Positions 1 through 14,400 of a stretch of DNA of 64,000 nt are shown here, piece by piece (the first letter of the stretch is position 1; the number at the start of each line of letters is the position of its first letter). The translations under genes and the position numbers were made by a program. The notes beneath the pieces are model-generated. The model was not told the DNA's origin, did not search any database, and was given only the letters and a program-made list of their open reading frames with translations. Source of the DNA: Metellina segmentata (taxonomy: Eukaryota; Arthropoda; Arachnida; Araneae; Tetragnathidae); NCBI GenBank assembly GCA_947359465.1, contig OX375878.1:86960377-87024376 (forward strand). The letters run 5' to 3'.

Positions 1-255
1 AAAACTTGAATTATATTAAAATATACGTAATTACTAGTATAAATTTAGCTTTTTAGTTTTATAGCAAATATGTATTCGTTTATACTCCTTTGAATTCAAA
101 CAGACCCTAAAAGTTACTGGATGGAGTTAATTTAAAACTTGCGTAGCTTTTTAAATTTATATTAACATTTTACTAATTTTTTTTCCTTTTTAAACTTTTT
201 TTTAATATAATGCATGAAAAGAGTAATCAATTCACAAGAAGAAACAAAATAATCA
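1..255. other. AT-rich DNA downstream of Delta, nothing recognised
   Basis: No open frame or repeat unit could be supported. A TGTGAT core (minus sense) lies at 252-257; it would belong to the Delta 3' UTR if the transcript runs slightly further than assumed. Confidence 0.4.
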
Positions 256-2322
256 CACAATTTGTTTTTAAAAAACGATATTGTATTTATTGACAATGAA
301 TAGTAATGACAAACAAATGATAAAATTTACAAGGCGAATGCTTTAAAAAAATTCGGACCACTATAAATATACATTCAATATTTACAAAGTGAACGAGAGA
401 AAAACCAATTTCCTAAATAGTCAGGATGGTAATGATCACATAAATAGTAAAAACTATCGAAAAAACACTTGAAAACATCGTTCCGAAGTACTAATTTTCT
501 TTTCTAAAGAAGTCAAATACTAAGTACATCGTACATAAAGAATAATCAAATCGTTCAACGACATAATTATTTTCTTTAATGACTATTCGAGACTTCTATT
601 TATGCTATACTTGTTGCTATTTCAATTATAGATTGTACTCATAAGATATTTGAATCAAAGACTTTATAGGAGCTACAAAATTGCTTCTTAATATTTTCTA
701 TTGATTTTTAGACATTTAAATATATTGCTAAAATTGCCAGTTACATTTTGATTTAATTAAATTTCTATGAAATCTCAAAAGATATAATTTATTATTAAAT
801 TAAGTAAAAGAACATAAAAATAAATTCAGGAAATTTAGAAAAATGCATTATGTAATAAGCATTATGCTTTTCTATAATCATAACACGTATTTAAAAAAAG
901 TCAAGAATTTGATGTGGATTTGGAAATGTAAATAAGCACGCGAGCTCAAATTTTCGAGGTGTCAACATAGTTCTTTTTTTATTTACACACACGAACAATA
1001 TAAAATATACATTACAAACAAGGCACTAAGCATTGTAGAAAGATTTATATATATATTTATTTAATATATATATTCTATTCACACACACATATATTCACAG
1101 ATAATTTCTATTTTGTACACGTTCTTTACGGAAGACGGTATACACATAAAATAGGCATAAATAATATCTTATTAATTCAAAAAAATATATAAAGTTTTAA
1201 ATGATTTCACTGAATAACTATTTTCGTTCTGATAAAAACTTTAATTAAAAAAAATTAGATTAAAAAATATTGAATTTTTTAAAATTAAATACTCAAAACG
1301 GATGTGAGGATCACAAGCTATTCTATGGTTAATGATTTTCCTTAAAAACAAGGAAAAATAGTACTTTAGCACCAAATAACAATAGCACAGTCTTATCACG
1401 TATAGATTCAGTCAAGAGTGAAAATCAAATTGCATAGTACTTCATTAGTTTTAAAAACTGACTTCAACAATTCCGTAAAGAACGATACACACAAATATAT
1501 TTGTCCACTGCGAACCAGGCGCAGTTTAATATACGTTTTCTCACATTCTAAACCGTCTTTTGTATAAAATGTGATTCTCCGTCATAGAAACTGTACAAAT
1601 ATTCAATAAATAGGACTTAGGACTTTCAACGAAAAATCTTTGGATCAACTTTGCGAGGAATAATAATCAAATAGTGTCTACGACAGGGTTCTTAAAATCC
1701 TTTTGTATCACAAAAATACAAAGTTCAAGTCTTCTGAAAAATTTATACATATATTTATTCGTCAAAATCAAGCTAGCCGTATTCTTCCGAACGCAACATC
1801 GTTGGATTGGAGAACACACTGATATTGTACACATACAAATTAAGTACATCACTGATATCGTAATCTAGAGATATTTTTATAATCATGTGAACAGCTAAAC
1901 ATATTAATTTCATAAACAGAAGTTTAGTGCAAGGTCCCCACTCTTCTTGTCAAAGAAATTTAAGTACCTTTCGTGAAGTTCGGAAATTTTTTCAAGGACC
2001 CCATTGATAACAATGCGGAGATTTTATCATGAAGAAACAAAGTTAAATTACTTAACCAACCAGCGGCATTCATTTAAAAAGATCAAAGGTGAAAAGGGTA
2101 CCAATTGGAAGTATCGTTAGGAACAATAAGTAGAGTAAAATTCAAGGACGTTTTTTCATTCCAGAAAACTGTGGAAAATAACATTAAAGCAGACTTTTAA
2201 AGATGGTGGGCACCTTGTTTAAAGTAACTACTGTTATATCAGGCTGTTGAGCATCACATAGACTTCAAGAACCCTCTTGTTGCACCACTTTGAAATTAAG
2301 AATTGGTAAAAGTTTATACAGG
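256..2322 (-). other. Presumptive Delta 3' UTR
   Basis: AT-rich non-coding stretch directly after the ATEV stop. In transcript sense it carries TGTGAT (K-box core, the complement of the miR-2-family seed) at 1707-1712, 1310-1315, 435-440 and 2253-2258, with a fifth core at 252-257 at its edge. One GTCTTCC (GY-box, miR-7 type) lies at 1130-1136. Possible AATAAA poly(A) signals occur at 1754-1759, 1056-1061 and 286-291; the true 3' end cannot be fixed by eye. The lower boundary here assumes use of the 286-291 signal. Confidence 0.5.
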
Positions 2323-2440
2323 TCAGACCTCTGTTGCTAAGAGGTCCTCTGCACAAGGTTGCGTGTAGTGATCTCCTATGATGTAGACACTGTTTCGCGC
2401 ACACGTGTCCTTTTCCAAAGATGGATACAGGGAAGACTCA
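2323..2440 (-). CDS. Delta: Delta exon 10: cytoplasmic C-terminus ending in ATEV
   Basis: 118 nt. The acceptor TCTTTTGCAG|TGAGTC supplies the T that completes a Ser codon (AG|T) from exon 9. Then 38 residues follow, from [10 protein letters not shown] to AEDLLATEV, and TGA. The last four residues, ATEV, are a class I PDZ-binding motif also found at the C-terminus of vertebrate Dll1 and Dll4. That an open frame in the right phase ends in exactly this tetrapeptide makes chance very unlikely. The exon is too short to stand out in an ORF scan. Confidence 0.9.
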
Positions 2441-5400
2441 CTGCAAAAGACGGAAATACGAATCTTAGATTGGGTTGAAATGACAAAGCCCATTGTAATT
2501 AAAAGCGTGAAAGCACATCATGGAATTTGAACTTTTCTTTCTAAACGCGCCTAGTTTCTTCACGAATTTTAACTTGGAGTTTCCTTTTACCATTTCATTT
2601 CAAAGTGGAGACAAAACAATGTAAAGAAAACTATTTCAACTCTTAAACGAATATCTTCAAAAAATGCACTCATTTTTAGGTGCTGCAAAAATAAACTCAG
2701 AAGTGACAAATAGAATTGTTTGTAATTGTAGTATATAATATATACCATACAACAACACCAACAGCCACAAAAAGTCTCACCTGGGATCGATTCAAAAACA
2801 TTAAATAAAATATATAAAAATATCAGCTTTTAATTTCAGTTACTTCTTGTTAATTCTAACAAGTCTTGGTTAAAAAATTTCTACCAAAAACAAATTTTAA
2901 TGTTTTTGGAAGCAATGAATAGCATTAACATTTCAAATGAAAATGCCATTAATTTATTCTAAAGTACAAAAGAAAAGTCTTGATTGCGATATTTACTAGT
3001 ATTTAAATATGTAAATATCGCTAAAAATTCAATTTATAAATATCCAAATCTTATATCCCAATTGCAGCTTTCATTGTAGTTCTAAAAAGCTACCTTCTAG
3101 AAAGAGTCAGTCTATAAATACCCAGAGGGGTGTGCAATAAGTATTTTGCTGGAAGCATCTGATTGGCTGATGTAATTTTACCTGAGAAAATGAATCACAT
3201 AACCTCGTGGCAGTACTTACATTGACATACGTTCTTTTTTTTTTATTTAGACAGAAAAATATTAAAATTTAACCTTCTTTTATCATTAATGGAACATTTA
3301 GATATGTATAGTATTTAGTGATTTTTTCAAGACATCGACACCAATAGACACTAACACGCACATACAGTCAACTGTTCACACAACGACTTTCATCTGTTTT
3401 ATGTACAAAATAGAATAATAAATTACAAATAAATACATTTGTTTTAAGGAACTAGATCACAGACTGAAGATTTCTGGATAGTATTTACCTTTTACTGGAA
3501 GGCAATTGTTGCGTGAGAGAATCTCTCCTGTCCAGTGTCCTAGGCGCACAATCGTGCTCAAAGTCTGTGTCCAGTATTTTACTGGTCCGGCTGCTACACG
3601 TGCAGTCCGTGTTTAATAGTTTCGTGGACTTAGTCCTTTGGAGAGGGTCCGACTTCTGGTACAGGGAAGAGTCTTGACCCTCGTTGGTCATTTTGAGGGT
3701 CTTGTGACCAGAGAGGTCTAGAGTGTTTATAATTTGGTTGTCTAGACACTTATTGTTCATGACACTGTTCTGCTCATTCTGTCTGCACGCCTCTGCGTCC
3801 AGTTCGCGTTCTTCGCGCTTCTGCCTGCGCCGGCGCCTGTACTGCCACGCCACTGGCAAGATGATGAGGAAGATGCAGAACAGCACGGACAGCGTCACGA
3901 TGAGGACGACCTGCTCCGAGGGCATGCTGTCGTCGTCGATGACCGGCATCTCCTCCTCCTCGGACACCTGGTGAGCGATCTCCAGCAACGCCGTCGGGTT
4001 GATCAGGTAGTCGTTGTTGCTGTTGATCTTGTGGCTGTTGTCCGGTATGACCGCGACATTGTCCCGGCGGTAGCTCTTGTCCGGGTGACCACTCTCTCGG
4101 CCGTCGATCCGGCTGGAGATGAGGCCATTGCCTTTCGGAGCTGGGATCAGGGTCTCGATTAATCCTTCCGGGTGCTGGCACTGCTTCCCTTTGAATCCAG
4201 GGGCGCAGTGGCACACAAACTCGTTGACAAGGTCCTCGCACGTGCCGCCATTGAGGCACGGATCGGACTGGCACTCGTCCAAGTTGATGGAGCAGTCCTT
4301 GCCACCGAATCCTGGACGACAGTCGCATCTGTAGTCGTTGATCAGGTCGTGGCAGTTTCCGCCGTTAGAGCAGGGCTTGGTGAGGCAGTCATCCACATTG
4401 GTCTGGCATAAGGAGCCCATGAAACCTGGCACACAAGCACACCGGAATGAATTGACGTCGTCAATGCAGGTTCCGCCGTTCAAGCAAGGATTGACAAGGC
4501 AGTCATCAATGTCGGACTCGCAGTTGTCGCCAGTGAATCCAGTAGGGCAGATGCAGCTGTAGGAGTCGTGTTTATGTACGCAACTTCCACCTGAAGAACG
4601 AAGACATTTTATAAGTACAAGGATACAAATTGAAACCATAAACATCGTGGTAATCAAGCACACAGACATAAATCGAAACGGACTTTTTGTGAAACTTACC
4701 GTTTTTGCAAGGGTTGGGCTCGCAGAGATCCTTCTGCCTGTCACATTGCAGTCCTTCAAAAGCAGGTGCACACACACACAGGTAACCACTTGGTCCATCG
4801 ACGCAAGTTCCGCCATTGTGACAAGGATTTTCCGTACAAGTACTGGCTGCTGTTTCGCAGTGTTGGCCAAAGAATCCAAGAGAGCATTCGCAAGTGTAAT
4901 TTTTCCCAGAGCTCTGTAAAAAGAAAACAAGAACGTTACAAATTGAAACATATCTCAAACATTAAAGCATCAAAAAACACATAAATAGCAGAATTTCAAA
5001 CTGTGCTACACAATATCTCCGAGACGATCGCAACTGAACAAAGGGATTCGCGAAATTGAATTGAAAGGAATTTATGGTAATTTTTTATACGATTGATAAC
5101 ATAACTCTTACCCAGACAATAAAAAAATAGAATGTTAAAAACACAATAAGAATTTCAAACAGGTCAAGGAGTGGAGAGAAAGACATTGTGTAGAGACGGC
5201 AATATTAATCGAAGAGAAAAATGATACCACTCAATATTTTCTCTACGCTTGACTGACTACCAAAAAAAGAGTAACATAATTCTCTCTTCGCGTCTGAGTA
5301 GTGCTGTTGAAACTGCATTCTTATTTGAGTTCGTATCTTTTTCACACACACACATGGGTAAAAAAAAGAAAGCGCCTAATTCAGGTTTTCTACCTCAACC

Positions 5401-8400
5401 CGATGAATCACTAGTTACAAGTTGTTTCGGTTACCGCTGGATGGCGCTGTTTGAGCTGATATCTAACTCACAATGACGGATTCCAGGTGTTGGTATCACG
5501 AGAAAGCGTGTTCGTTTAAGAGAGTAGTACTTTCAAAATTTATTTCTTGGACATGGTTGGAACGTAAGGTCATAAGTTAACAGACTTATCGGAAACGTCG
5601 GCTAAGATAATCAAAACCTTTCTTTTAAAAGAGCAGAATTTAAACTATAAAAGATCTTAACATATGTTTTATTCTTACCTTGCATGTTCCGCCATTTAAG
5701 CACGGTTGGTGCACACAATCATCAGTCTGTTCTTCACAATTTGTACCACTGTAGCCTTCAGCGCAAGTACAGGTGTATGAACCTTGACCGGTATTTGTAC
5801 AGGTTCCTCCATGTTTGCATGGCTTATGATTGGTACAGTAATTCAGATCTGCAAATGAAAAGAAAAAAAAATTACATTCTATTCTACATATAATTTCCAA
5901 TTTTTAACTTACAAGAATTCAAACGCCAAATCTTCTACAGCAAAGTCTCTGCGCGCAGTATTAAAGGAGTAAATTAACAAATTATCTTGACCTTGAAGGA
6001 AGGAATCGGGAGATTGAAGAGTTTATAGCGTGGACACATTAGAGAGCAAATATATGCTTGTGCTTTTTAACCACTTAGCTTTGATCCCCGATTCGGACCG
6101 GAAGCGTAAAGCACGCAAACTATCGAAGGTGAGTTTAAACAAAGAACATCTAAGATGGCAGCCACTGATCACGTGATACGAGGAAAACAACGACGAAAAA
6201 GACAACGCTCTGCATGGGAAAGAACACGACTTTTGTTGAAGAAAACAAATTCGTCTAACAACTTGATCGCTTCAACTGCGTGTTGTCCCGTAACGCTTTT
6301 CTTTCAGAGTTAGAAGGGTGCATGTTTTTGCATTATTTTTCACTGCGGATTTTATTTTAGTTTTACAAGTACACAGGCTTTGCATGAATAATTCATATTT
6401 TTAAGCCGCAGAATTGATTAGCAATTGTTATTTCCTAATGATTTTCAATACCTGAGGCTAATCTAAATAACTGGATAAAATTTTTTTTTCAAACGAATAA
6501 GTCGAAGTATGTACATACCTTGATTGCAAAACAGGCCGCCCCAACCTTCGTCGCAGTTGCACTGCCAAGGTTCATTGCAGGTGCCATGTAAACATCCAGG
6601 GTATCGGATACACTGATTGCAATGGGTGCCTTGCCATCCCAAACGGCATCTGTAATAAAGCAATGAAAACTTCATCAGCCGTCCATCACCATAACTATCA
6701 TCGATAAGCAAAGCCACCATTCAGAAATATCGCATAAATAAAATAAGGTAGCAGACAGAAAGAAAAGTCAGTCCCTCAAAGAAAGCTTTATTGTAACACG
6801 GGTAGGAAAAAGTAGAAAGCGATTTTCTTCGCTTGAGAAGTAGTACACAAACAAGGGGGAATGTCAAAATAGACGATAATGCTCCAGGAGAAGAGCGTTT
6901 TCTATTTTTCATTACGTCTAGTAAATTGATGGGCCATAGAAGTCGGGCGATAGGGGAAGCGATCGTCTCGCCTAACCGCTTTTAGCCCCTCTGGCTTCTG
7001 TGCACTCTCGATAAGATAAAAACCTTTAGAATTTTCAGGAATTCCCGAAAAGGCAAGATAGGTAATAGCTTTAAGACCCCCCTCGGAGGTTTAAGGGAAG
7101 ATAGTACGACCAAAGCCGCGGAATCCTTGTCTATGGGTGTGGCGCTACAAGCTTATCACCTTCCCCTTGAGTACTGGATTATGAAGCGGACTTGCTTCAT
7201 TTACCTGTACCGGTAAAGATAATAGGGGAGGACCTGCTACACGTCGACACAGTATGACAAACGGGTTACCGTTTCATGGAAGTTGCAGTTTGCTTTTTAA
7301 AGAGAATCTGAAGGGGGGGATTTTATTTCAAGAACTGTGACACAGTCGCATTTATTTAATCACAAGTAAAATCGATTTAAAGTGACTACTTACATGCATT
7401 CGTTGGGTTGTTCGCAATATCCGTGTAGCTCATGACAGCCAGGTAAACACACCGCTGCAAGGAAAAAAAAGAAAAACATTAGCTTCTTTTCTTTCTTCTG
7501 TGGTTTTCATCAGTAGGCAACGGAAGATAATTGATATTCCCTACGGGTAGTGGAGATGGGGGATTGACATGGGGCCCCAGTAAAGGGGAGTTCTTGCTGA
7601 TTAGAAAAGGCCATCGAGTAGAAGAAAAACATGGTAATGGCCTTTGGCTGGGTCAAGATGCGTTCCGTAATTGACCCATTGACTGAGATGGGCCAGCAAT
7701 GTTTTATCAACTCGAAAAGTAATTCTGTGTCGGCTCGTTTCTCCTAAACTAATGCCAGGCAAAATGGATGTGTTTGAAACTGCACAGTAGTAGCCTCCAT
7801 TTTTTTGTTTTCGAAATTTTTTTACCTATGGTACATCAGCCTAGAGGGATTGGTGGAAAGATATCACTTGTGGAAAGTAATCTTTAGAGGTCTTATATTA
7901 GAGCGACTGTCGTTGAATTTCATTGAATGAAATCAACTTTAAAATATCGGGGGAATTCAAACAATTTAAGTCCCTACTGAGATTCATTAATAAAAAAAAT
8001 ATTCCGAGTAAATTATAAATTTTATCAGTGCCCGAAGATTAATGTCTCGAAGAGTAACTTCCAGAAAAAGCGATGGTATTATTACCTTTCCCAAGCTTAT
8101 GGATTCACGTGTCTCGATTGTGAAAAAAAAAATCATCAAAACCAAAAACTAAAGGGGAAAGAAAGAGGCGTTGGTATACTTGTGGGGATATTGATAGCTG
8201 CATGTGCCCAAACACACCACTTCCACATCCCTTCCCATCCAGATTAAAAATTTCGAGCATCTTCAAGCAGTTTTTCCCATCAGGCGTCGATAAGGAGCGG
8301 AAAAAAGAAGAATCTCACGAGAATGGAAACCACTTCCTGAGGAGCTTGTTTCCCATCATAGGCAAGGGCAATTTAGATCCCTTTCTCGACGTATACAAGA

Positions 8401-11400
8401 TGCTGCCTTTCCTTTACTTCCTCTTGGGGTCTTGTCAGGGGAACGGGAGAAGGGGGGTACCTTTAAGGAGGTGGGTGAGTTTTGCACACATTCACTTCCT
8501 TTTTCCATCCGTCCATTTTTTTCCACGTTATATGTATTTTTTATATATTTGTTCTCCCCTTCCGATTCTCCTCCCCGTGGATGACTTCGACTTGGAAGAA
8601 GTTCACTACGACTCGGTCCGTCCATTGTCTGGGGGTTGAGCCAGTGAGGGGATAGGAATAGACGATAGCGAACCAGATGGAGGCCCAAGACTGTGCATGT
8701 GCTTCTTCCACACCCTCCTGTGGCCGGGCCGACGCTATATACATTTTTTCCCCTTCCTTATTTTTTGTTATTTGTTCCCCTGCACTAGCGAGAAGAAGCC
8801 AGCTGGTAGGCTTTGTCAATGGCCGTAGCCAGCTGCTAGGCTTTCAAGGGATGGTTCTCTAAAAGGGAAGGGGACAGTTGCTTTTTGGAAAGCAGCCGGT
8901 GTTTCCCTCGGAGCCCTGGCAGACGTCACTGTTCCACCACCCCCACAACAAATTCACAAACAAGCGTTTCACAGAACTTTTAATTGCGGAACTGGTACTT
9001 ATCCCCCAAAACACATAGATTTCGCATTCCTCCCAAAATGACCAAAAGAAAACTATAATTACCTATGGTGCAATATTCTCCTTTCCAGCCTCTGTGGCAC
9101 ACCTTGTCGCCAGTTGGGCTGCACGTGTAATGGCCAAACTTGTCATTCCTTGGCCTGCACAACTTCTCGCAGTTCTCGCCGTAGTAGTTATCGAGGCATC
9201 GCACCCTGATGGCATACGAGAAAGCTGTGTGATTGGTCTTGTGGACATCCTGCGTCCAGTATTGGCTCACATCCAACCAACGCTGAGTGGCCAAGCGAGT
9301 GATCAGCTTGCGACTGGGTCCTGGAAGAGAGTAATTGTTTAGACAACTGTCCCGTGAATCAGTTTCAAGTTTTGAAACACAACCTGGAAGATTTCTTCAA
9401 TGAACAAGCGCCAGAAAGCTACATGAAATGATTAGGTCATTAACTGGGTCATAGGACCATCACTGTCCCCCGTTGTTTAACCCCGGGCTACTATAAGATC
9501 AGATCACGTTCGCATATGATGATAATACGAAAGAGCTCGCGTGAGCTTTCGTTACGCATCAAGAAGTGAGGGGCACTAGGGTCATAAAGTAGTAGTCGTT
9601 GTCATCCCCCGTCTTCTACATCATGCCCCCTTCTGAGTAGCTGGGAGCACACCTTCTAGGTTCCTTAATTGTCAGTTTGGGATGGAAAAAAGGAACTACG
9701 CACCTGAACACACGCAACGCTTCTTATTACGGGCGCAAAAGCATAAAGGGCACTTTATTTTCCTACTTAAACATCACCCATCATATCATACTTTCTGACT
9801 AAGGGAAAGAAAGATGGATGGTCTCGAGTAGCCGACACCTTAACACGAACCGTCCGCAGATTAAAAAAAGCTCGAATCTAATAAGCGTTGAACAAGATAC
9901 ACACATGGATAAAATATAGAAACTGTCGATAAAACAATAGTCTGAAATCTCCTTTAACCAGTCTTTCTGACGGCAAGAAACACGTGAGTGGTTGAAAGAA
10001 GTTAAAATAAACTCAGGATAGATTATTTATATCAGACCTTTTGAAGTACCTAAATATAAAAACGCGCCGTAGTCGTAATATTGTTTCGCGTCAGTAGGCG
10101 TCTTGAAAACTCGTAAGCCTAGTGTTTGTTATAATACAGTGATTACAATCAGGATTAATTGAGTCGGAAACCTGCTTGCGCGAAACAATAAAGGGAAGTG
10201 AGACGAAAAAATATCCGAGAACTATGTCCAGTTTGTTTTCTTGTCCCGATAAATAACCTAATGCCAGAAGGGATGAGCGCGCTTTGACATCCAATATTTC
10301 TCGTGTGCTCCTTTTATCTACTTATTTTTCTTTTTAATCAAAATAAGCCTCGTGGGTGGAAAAATTCCAACACAGCTTCCGCGATGGCGACCCCAACCTT
10401 GCGCACCTGCGAAAGATATTCTGGCCTATGACCCTAACGCGAAAGGACATTATTTTCTTGACTCGGTTTTTAAAACGGTAGGGTTCACGTTCGTTAAGAG
10501 GAAGGGTGAGCAGAAATGTGCCATAGGTTTTTGCATGAGTCTGGTCGATGGCCTCGATTGATTATGTATCCTTTTTTCTACACAAAGCTCATTTTATTTT
10601 TCATTCATCACCGGATGAACTTAAATATAATTTACCCTTGACCTCGTTCTTCCTGTTACTTGAGGTCCAGTTGAGATTTAAGTATTTTGATCAATTTTCA
10701 AACATCAATTTAAATTTTAAGCTCAAAACAACGCTCGTTCCAATGTTTAATTTTCAATAAAAATTACTAATTAAGATCCAGTTTAAATTATTTTTAATAG
10801 AGAATTTAGGGTTTGAGTTTCCAATCCCGGAACCTCTCACCCTGTTGGTGCCGAAAACATGAATTATTTATACGGATAAAAAAAACATCTCGTTTTCTTA
10901 CAAGATGGCACCCGCACGAGTTTGCAATGATTTCCCGATAATAGGATGCATCTGTTTGCGTCACGTCAGTGCCGCTGCACAATTAGTTTGAGCTGGTCGC
11001 GTATAAGGTAGTGTGACGCAATGACGCGACAGATGTGCACGTAAAATGTAGGTCTAGAGGATGTCGACCCCCTCTTCCCTTTTTCTTACTTCCCCACCCC
11101 ATGGGAAAGTTCTCTCTCTCTTTCTCAGGGGATTTCTTCGGAGCCGTTATCTGAATAATTTTTATTCATACGTTCGTCTCGCTTATACTTTCCCCCCCAT
11201 CCATTTCCCGAATCGCGAGAGCATCACTTAATAGGATTGGCATTGTTCTTATCGCGCATTTTCTACTTCTTGCAACTGAACGTTACATTTCTTTTATATT
11301 TCTTACTGAGAAATGGTTTTTCCCCGTTTCTATACAAAATGAATTGATTTGATCTTCGAATACCTAAGGAAGGTTGGATCTTCATCACTATTCACACCAT

Positions 11401-14400
11401 ACTGACTTCATATTTTACAACAATGGAGGATTATATTGGCAGGCACTACGATTGCGTTTTCGTTTGAATCTACTGTTACAGGGGCTATGGTATGCACAGG
11501 GTTCTGACAATCTTTTGGGAATCGTTCTAAAACCCCAAGGGACAAATACCACAACAGATCGCAACAGTGCGGTCCTTTTTCATGTAAGTTCTTTACAGAA
11601 CGACATCCATCTCATTATCAAAGGTGAAGAAAAGACGGTTCACGCAGTACAAAGCATTCTTAAAGGGCAATTTTTCAAGTTCCAGGAGAGAAACCAGTGA
11701 AAGAAACTCGTTCTTGTTTCAACCTCCCTTGTATATCTGATGTCTTCTTTGCAGACCTATTCACACTGAACACAAGGAGAAGGAAGGGGAAGGAGTGGTC
11801 GTCCCCAACCGCGGATCCCGACAGATGGTCAAGTCTAGGGTTTTACCTGGCTTTCCCACGATATTCCGGCGTAATGACTGAAGGGGGGGGGGGTAAAGAA
11901 GGGAGAAGGGTTTTTAGGCCCAGAAAACGTCTGACGAGGGGCGTCTTGAAGAGGAAGATGGAGCACTCGAGAAAGACACGGATTTGAAAATCAGTGACCA
12001 CAACGGGACGGGATCAGCCATCAGTCAAGGGATTAAGATACTTCGGGAATGGGATAATGAGATTGGAAGGGAACACCTTTGGATTTTGCGAAAGAGAAAT
12101 CTCGTAGAGTACATTCCAGTATTGAAATCTTTTAAGACGAATTCATGAAAGGAAAGAAGGGCTATTTGGTTCGTTCTTGAGGTCAAACCTCAGAAAATTA
12201 CTTTTCGTGTAGTTAATTTTTGTCTTGATACAAAACAATACGGCTTAGACGACTGGACGAGAAATTAATGTTTCCATATTTTTAACAATCCTGAAACGTT
12301 ATTTAGCAAACAGCTTTTGAAGTGCAGCTAGACTACGACTGGTTAAAAAATTAATCCAACACACACGAGAAATGCCCGCTATGATAGTATTATTTATAAC
12401 CACATTATAAAACTATAACCCCAGATTCTCCTGATATTCAGTCAAACTCCACACCCCTTATTCATCGGGCTTTTCTGTCGGATTTAGGACACGCTCCATC
12501 AACATTTTAAGGCCAGTCCTTTTTTATGTGATAACAGCGATCATCGGACGTCCTCGATTCATTCGGTCGTATAAGGCGCAAGAAGAAGAAAAAAGAGCCT
12601 CTTTATCGAAGGGGCATCTATAGTGCCCGGAGTCCATATCCCGCGCGATCCTGGCCACACAGACGAGTTAATTAGGCAGTTAAAGCGCAGGAGTCCCATC
12701 ATGAATCCCTTTCAAACTGCCCAATAAATAACTTCGAAAACATCGCTTCTCCGGGAGGGGGAAAAAACGGGGGAAGGCGCGAGTCACAATTAACGGGAGA
12801 AAGATTCAGCTTCGTTTGCCGTTTCCAAGGAAATGCCTTTGGAGGTATGAAAGGTTCCAGGAGGTGAAGAAATGAGGGGAATTTTTTCGTTTCTTGGGTT
12901 TTTTTTACTTCTGTTGAGCGTTTGATGAATGAGCGAACCGCCGGTAGCACCGCCGACTCTCATTAGGGGCTCCCGTTTTCAAGGCCCCACCTTGCTCCTA
13001 GCCCCCAGGGGTCACCGAGCGTTGCTTTCTCTTGCTCGTTGCTTGTAATGGACACCTGCTGCAATAACAGCTACCGGTAGCCGTGCTGACGAGGTATGTA
13101 TTTGGGGTCGTAAATACAGAATTCGAGTAGATTGCCGGCATGCTTTTACGTTTGACACCTAAAGGGATAGCAACACTAGGGGAACGTTACTGTCGGGTCT
13201 GTCAAATCCCAGGAGTAGCTACTACACATCGCGCTGATACACAAAAATAATTATCGGCGAAAGAAAAAAATAAGCACGTTATTAAGTCTCTTTTACTCTA
13301 ATTGAAAGAGGATTGATGAGATTTTTCTCTCGGCAAGATATCGTTCTATAGAATCCAGCGAATTCTTAACCTTCGTCATGCGTTAAGCACCTCACGGCCA
13401 GAGTGTTTCACTCCGAGTTGGTGAATTCAAACGATGAGAGATAAAAAAAGTGAGTGAATAACTGTAAACAAGAACGTAATCAATTTGGCTACTGTTGGAA
13501 GTAAGTACCTAGTATGTTTTTTCCTTTGGTTTTGTTTGTTCCCCATCAATCGTTTAGTGAAAAAAAGCACTTTACGTTTCTTTGCACTCAAGACAAAAAA
13601 AATCCTGCTTATGTAGCACGGATACACCTGACGTGCTAGGGTTGCCAGAAACGTGGTCTGAATTCTTCACACGATTCCGCCAAACACTAATGACTTCCAC
13701 GGGTTAATTTGACCCGACTCTAGAAATAAATTTATCGCGTAATGTCTGAAACGATGGTTTTAAAATTGCCTACCGTAAATCCGATCCCAATGGAGTTTTA
13801 TTTGAAACAAACACCCTTCATTTCCATACAATGAGGTTTAATAAAACAGTTTTAGGCCCAGATAAATTAAAGACGCGCAAGTGACATCAAAAGCCGCCAC
13901 TGTTCCAACGCGCGTACCAATTAAAATAATTACACCTCTCAGCGAAGGTCGAAAGAATGGGTAATAATTCGCCAAATGTGGGAGTCATTCACTTTACTGC
14001 GTAGTATTATCAGCACAGCTCGAGCCTACCCACACCCCACCTCTTAGGTTTTTTTTATTTTTATTTTCCCTTAAAGAACTGTAGGGAGATTTAAGGCAAG
14101 GAGAGGGGGGATACACTACTTGCAGTACTTATCATAGGGATGGATCAGAAACAGGCTTTTAGCCCGGGGCTCCTTTCCCACACTAGACTTCCATTGCTTG
14201 CTTCACGTCTCTTCAGGGTACCTCTCAACCAGCAGCTTGCCTACTTCGCATCATAGCTACCGTCTGCTCTGGCCCTATCTTGGAAGAAAAGTTGTCGGAG
14301 GGGCCCTTCACAAATTGCATCTGCCCGCCGTTTTACATGCAAATGCGTGGAGGAAATGATTTCTAGCGAGGGTGTTTCCGTAACAGTTGAACGTTAACAG

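Noticed and set aside
3485..3490. SSKR-stop as the Delta C-terminus
   Set aside because: The stop lies inside a good GTAAAT donor, and a phase-matched exon ending ATEV exists at 2440-2323. Kept only as a possible intron-retention isoform.
3774..4328. 184-codon open frame on minus overlapping Delta exon 9
   Set aside because: It is the shifted-frame shadow of the conserved EGF/TM exon, Arg/Pro-rich, and has no domain.
3971..4411. Plus-strand open frames antisense to the EGF repeats
   Set aside because: Periodic antisense products of the EGF coding sequence; no independent support.
8202..8819. Overlapping open frames on both strands in Delta intron 4
   Set aside because: Follow local GC-richness; no domains, and they lie within an intron defined by conserved flanking exons.
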